A stretch of DNA of 5,786 nt, taken from assembly GCA_902795715.1 (NCBI GenBank), contig CADBME010000170.1:1-5786 (forward strand). Direction: 5' to 3'. This DNA is from an uncultured Lachnospiraceae bacterium. Lineage in GTDB: Bacteria > Bacillota_A > Clostridia > Lachnospirales > Lachnospiraceae. The notes beneath the pieces are model-generated. The model was not told where the DNA came from and searched no databases. It saw only the letters and a list, made by a program, of their open reading frames with translations. Made by a program: the position numbers and the translations under genes. Below are positions 5,699-5,786 of the stretch, in pieces. The stretch's first letter is position 1; every line of letters starts with the position of its first letter.

Positions 5699-5786
5699 AT
5701 GGACTATCGATTATTAGGTAATACAGGAATGAAAGTCAGCGTGATTGGTATGGGTTGCGAAGGGTTCGCAGAAGACGATTATCTAA
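5699..5786 (+). CDS. Aldo/keto reductase, N-terminus only (3' partial)
   Basis: The first 29 codons before the window ends read MDYRLLGNTGMKVSVIGMGC followed by EGFAEDDYL. The pattern YRxLGxTGxKVSxIGxGC is the standard opening strand and turn of NAD(P)H-dependent aldo/keto reductases, which reduce aldehydes or ketones through a TIM barrel. The GCEGF variant resembles clostridial family members that often carry a C-terminal 4Fe-4S ferredoxin domain, but that end is outside the window. The start is supported by AAAAGGAG (5683-5690) with 8-base spacing. The catalytic Asp-Tyr-Lys-His residues are not visible here. Confidence 0.85.
   Translation, partial: MDYRLLGNTGMKVSVIGMGCEGFAEDDYL

Overview
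The window reads as part of a low-to-mid-GC Gram-positive (Firmicutes) chromosome, most likely a Clostridia/Lachnospiraceae gut anaerobe. The support is strong purine-rich ribosome binding sites, all recognisable genes on the + strand with short gaps, a MacB/FtsX-type exporter with a long Lys/Glu/Ala coiled-coil stalk, a Clostridia-style SfsA, and several Cys-rich zinc- or iron-binding proteins. The taxonomic call is inference from protein style, since no rRNA or marker gene is present.

Region 1 (1-3522) encodes a two-part ABC machine. The 5'-truncated permease has an extracytoplasmic coiled coil followed by two FtsX-type membrane blocks. Then comes a 145-bp gap dense in small direct and inverted repeats, with a TATAAT box near its end. 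The partner ATPase follows and carries an N-terminal GAF sensor domain fused to a complete MacB/LolD-like nucleotide-binding domain. This suggests an exporter or mechanotransmission complex whose ATPase could be gated by a small ligand in the cytoplasm. That gating is the most interesting functional idea in the window and is not proven by sequence.

Region 2 (3523-4800) starts with a 116-bp gap that holds a questionable 49-codon reading frame. Two adjacent small genes follow, 72 and 64 codons long. They are clear paralogues with identical C-x3-C-x2-C-x2-C spacing, so they are candidate metal or Fe-S miniproteins of unknown function. They are followed by sfsA (DNA-binding/nuclease-like protein SfsA), with a strong ribosome binding site.

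Region 3 (4801-5786) has an AT-rich promoter-like stretch and a 248-residue protein with ten CxxC pairs, enough for five zinc sites. Next is a 15-codon leader-like ORF with its own Shine-Dalgarno sequence, and then the first 29 codons of an aldo/keto reductase that runs off the window. No tRNA, rRNA, CRISPR array, insertion sequence or convincing intrinsic terminator was seen. Nothing here is a clear mobile element.
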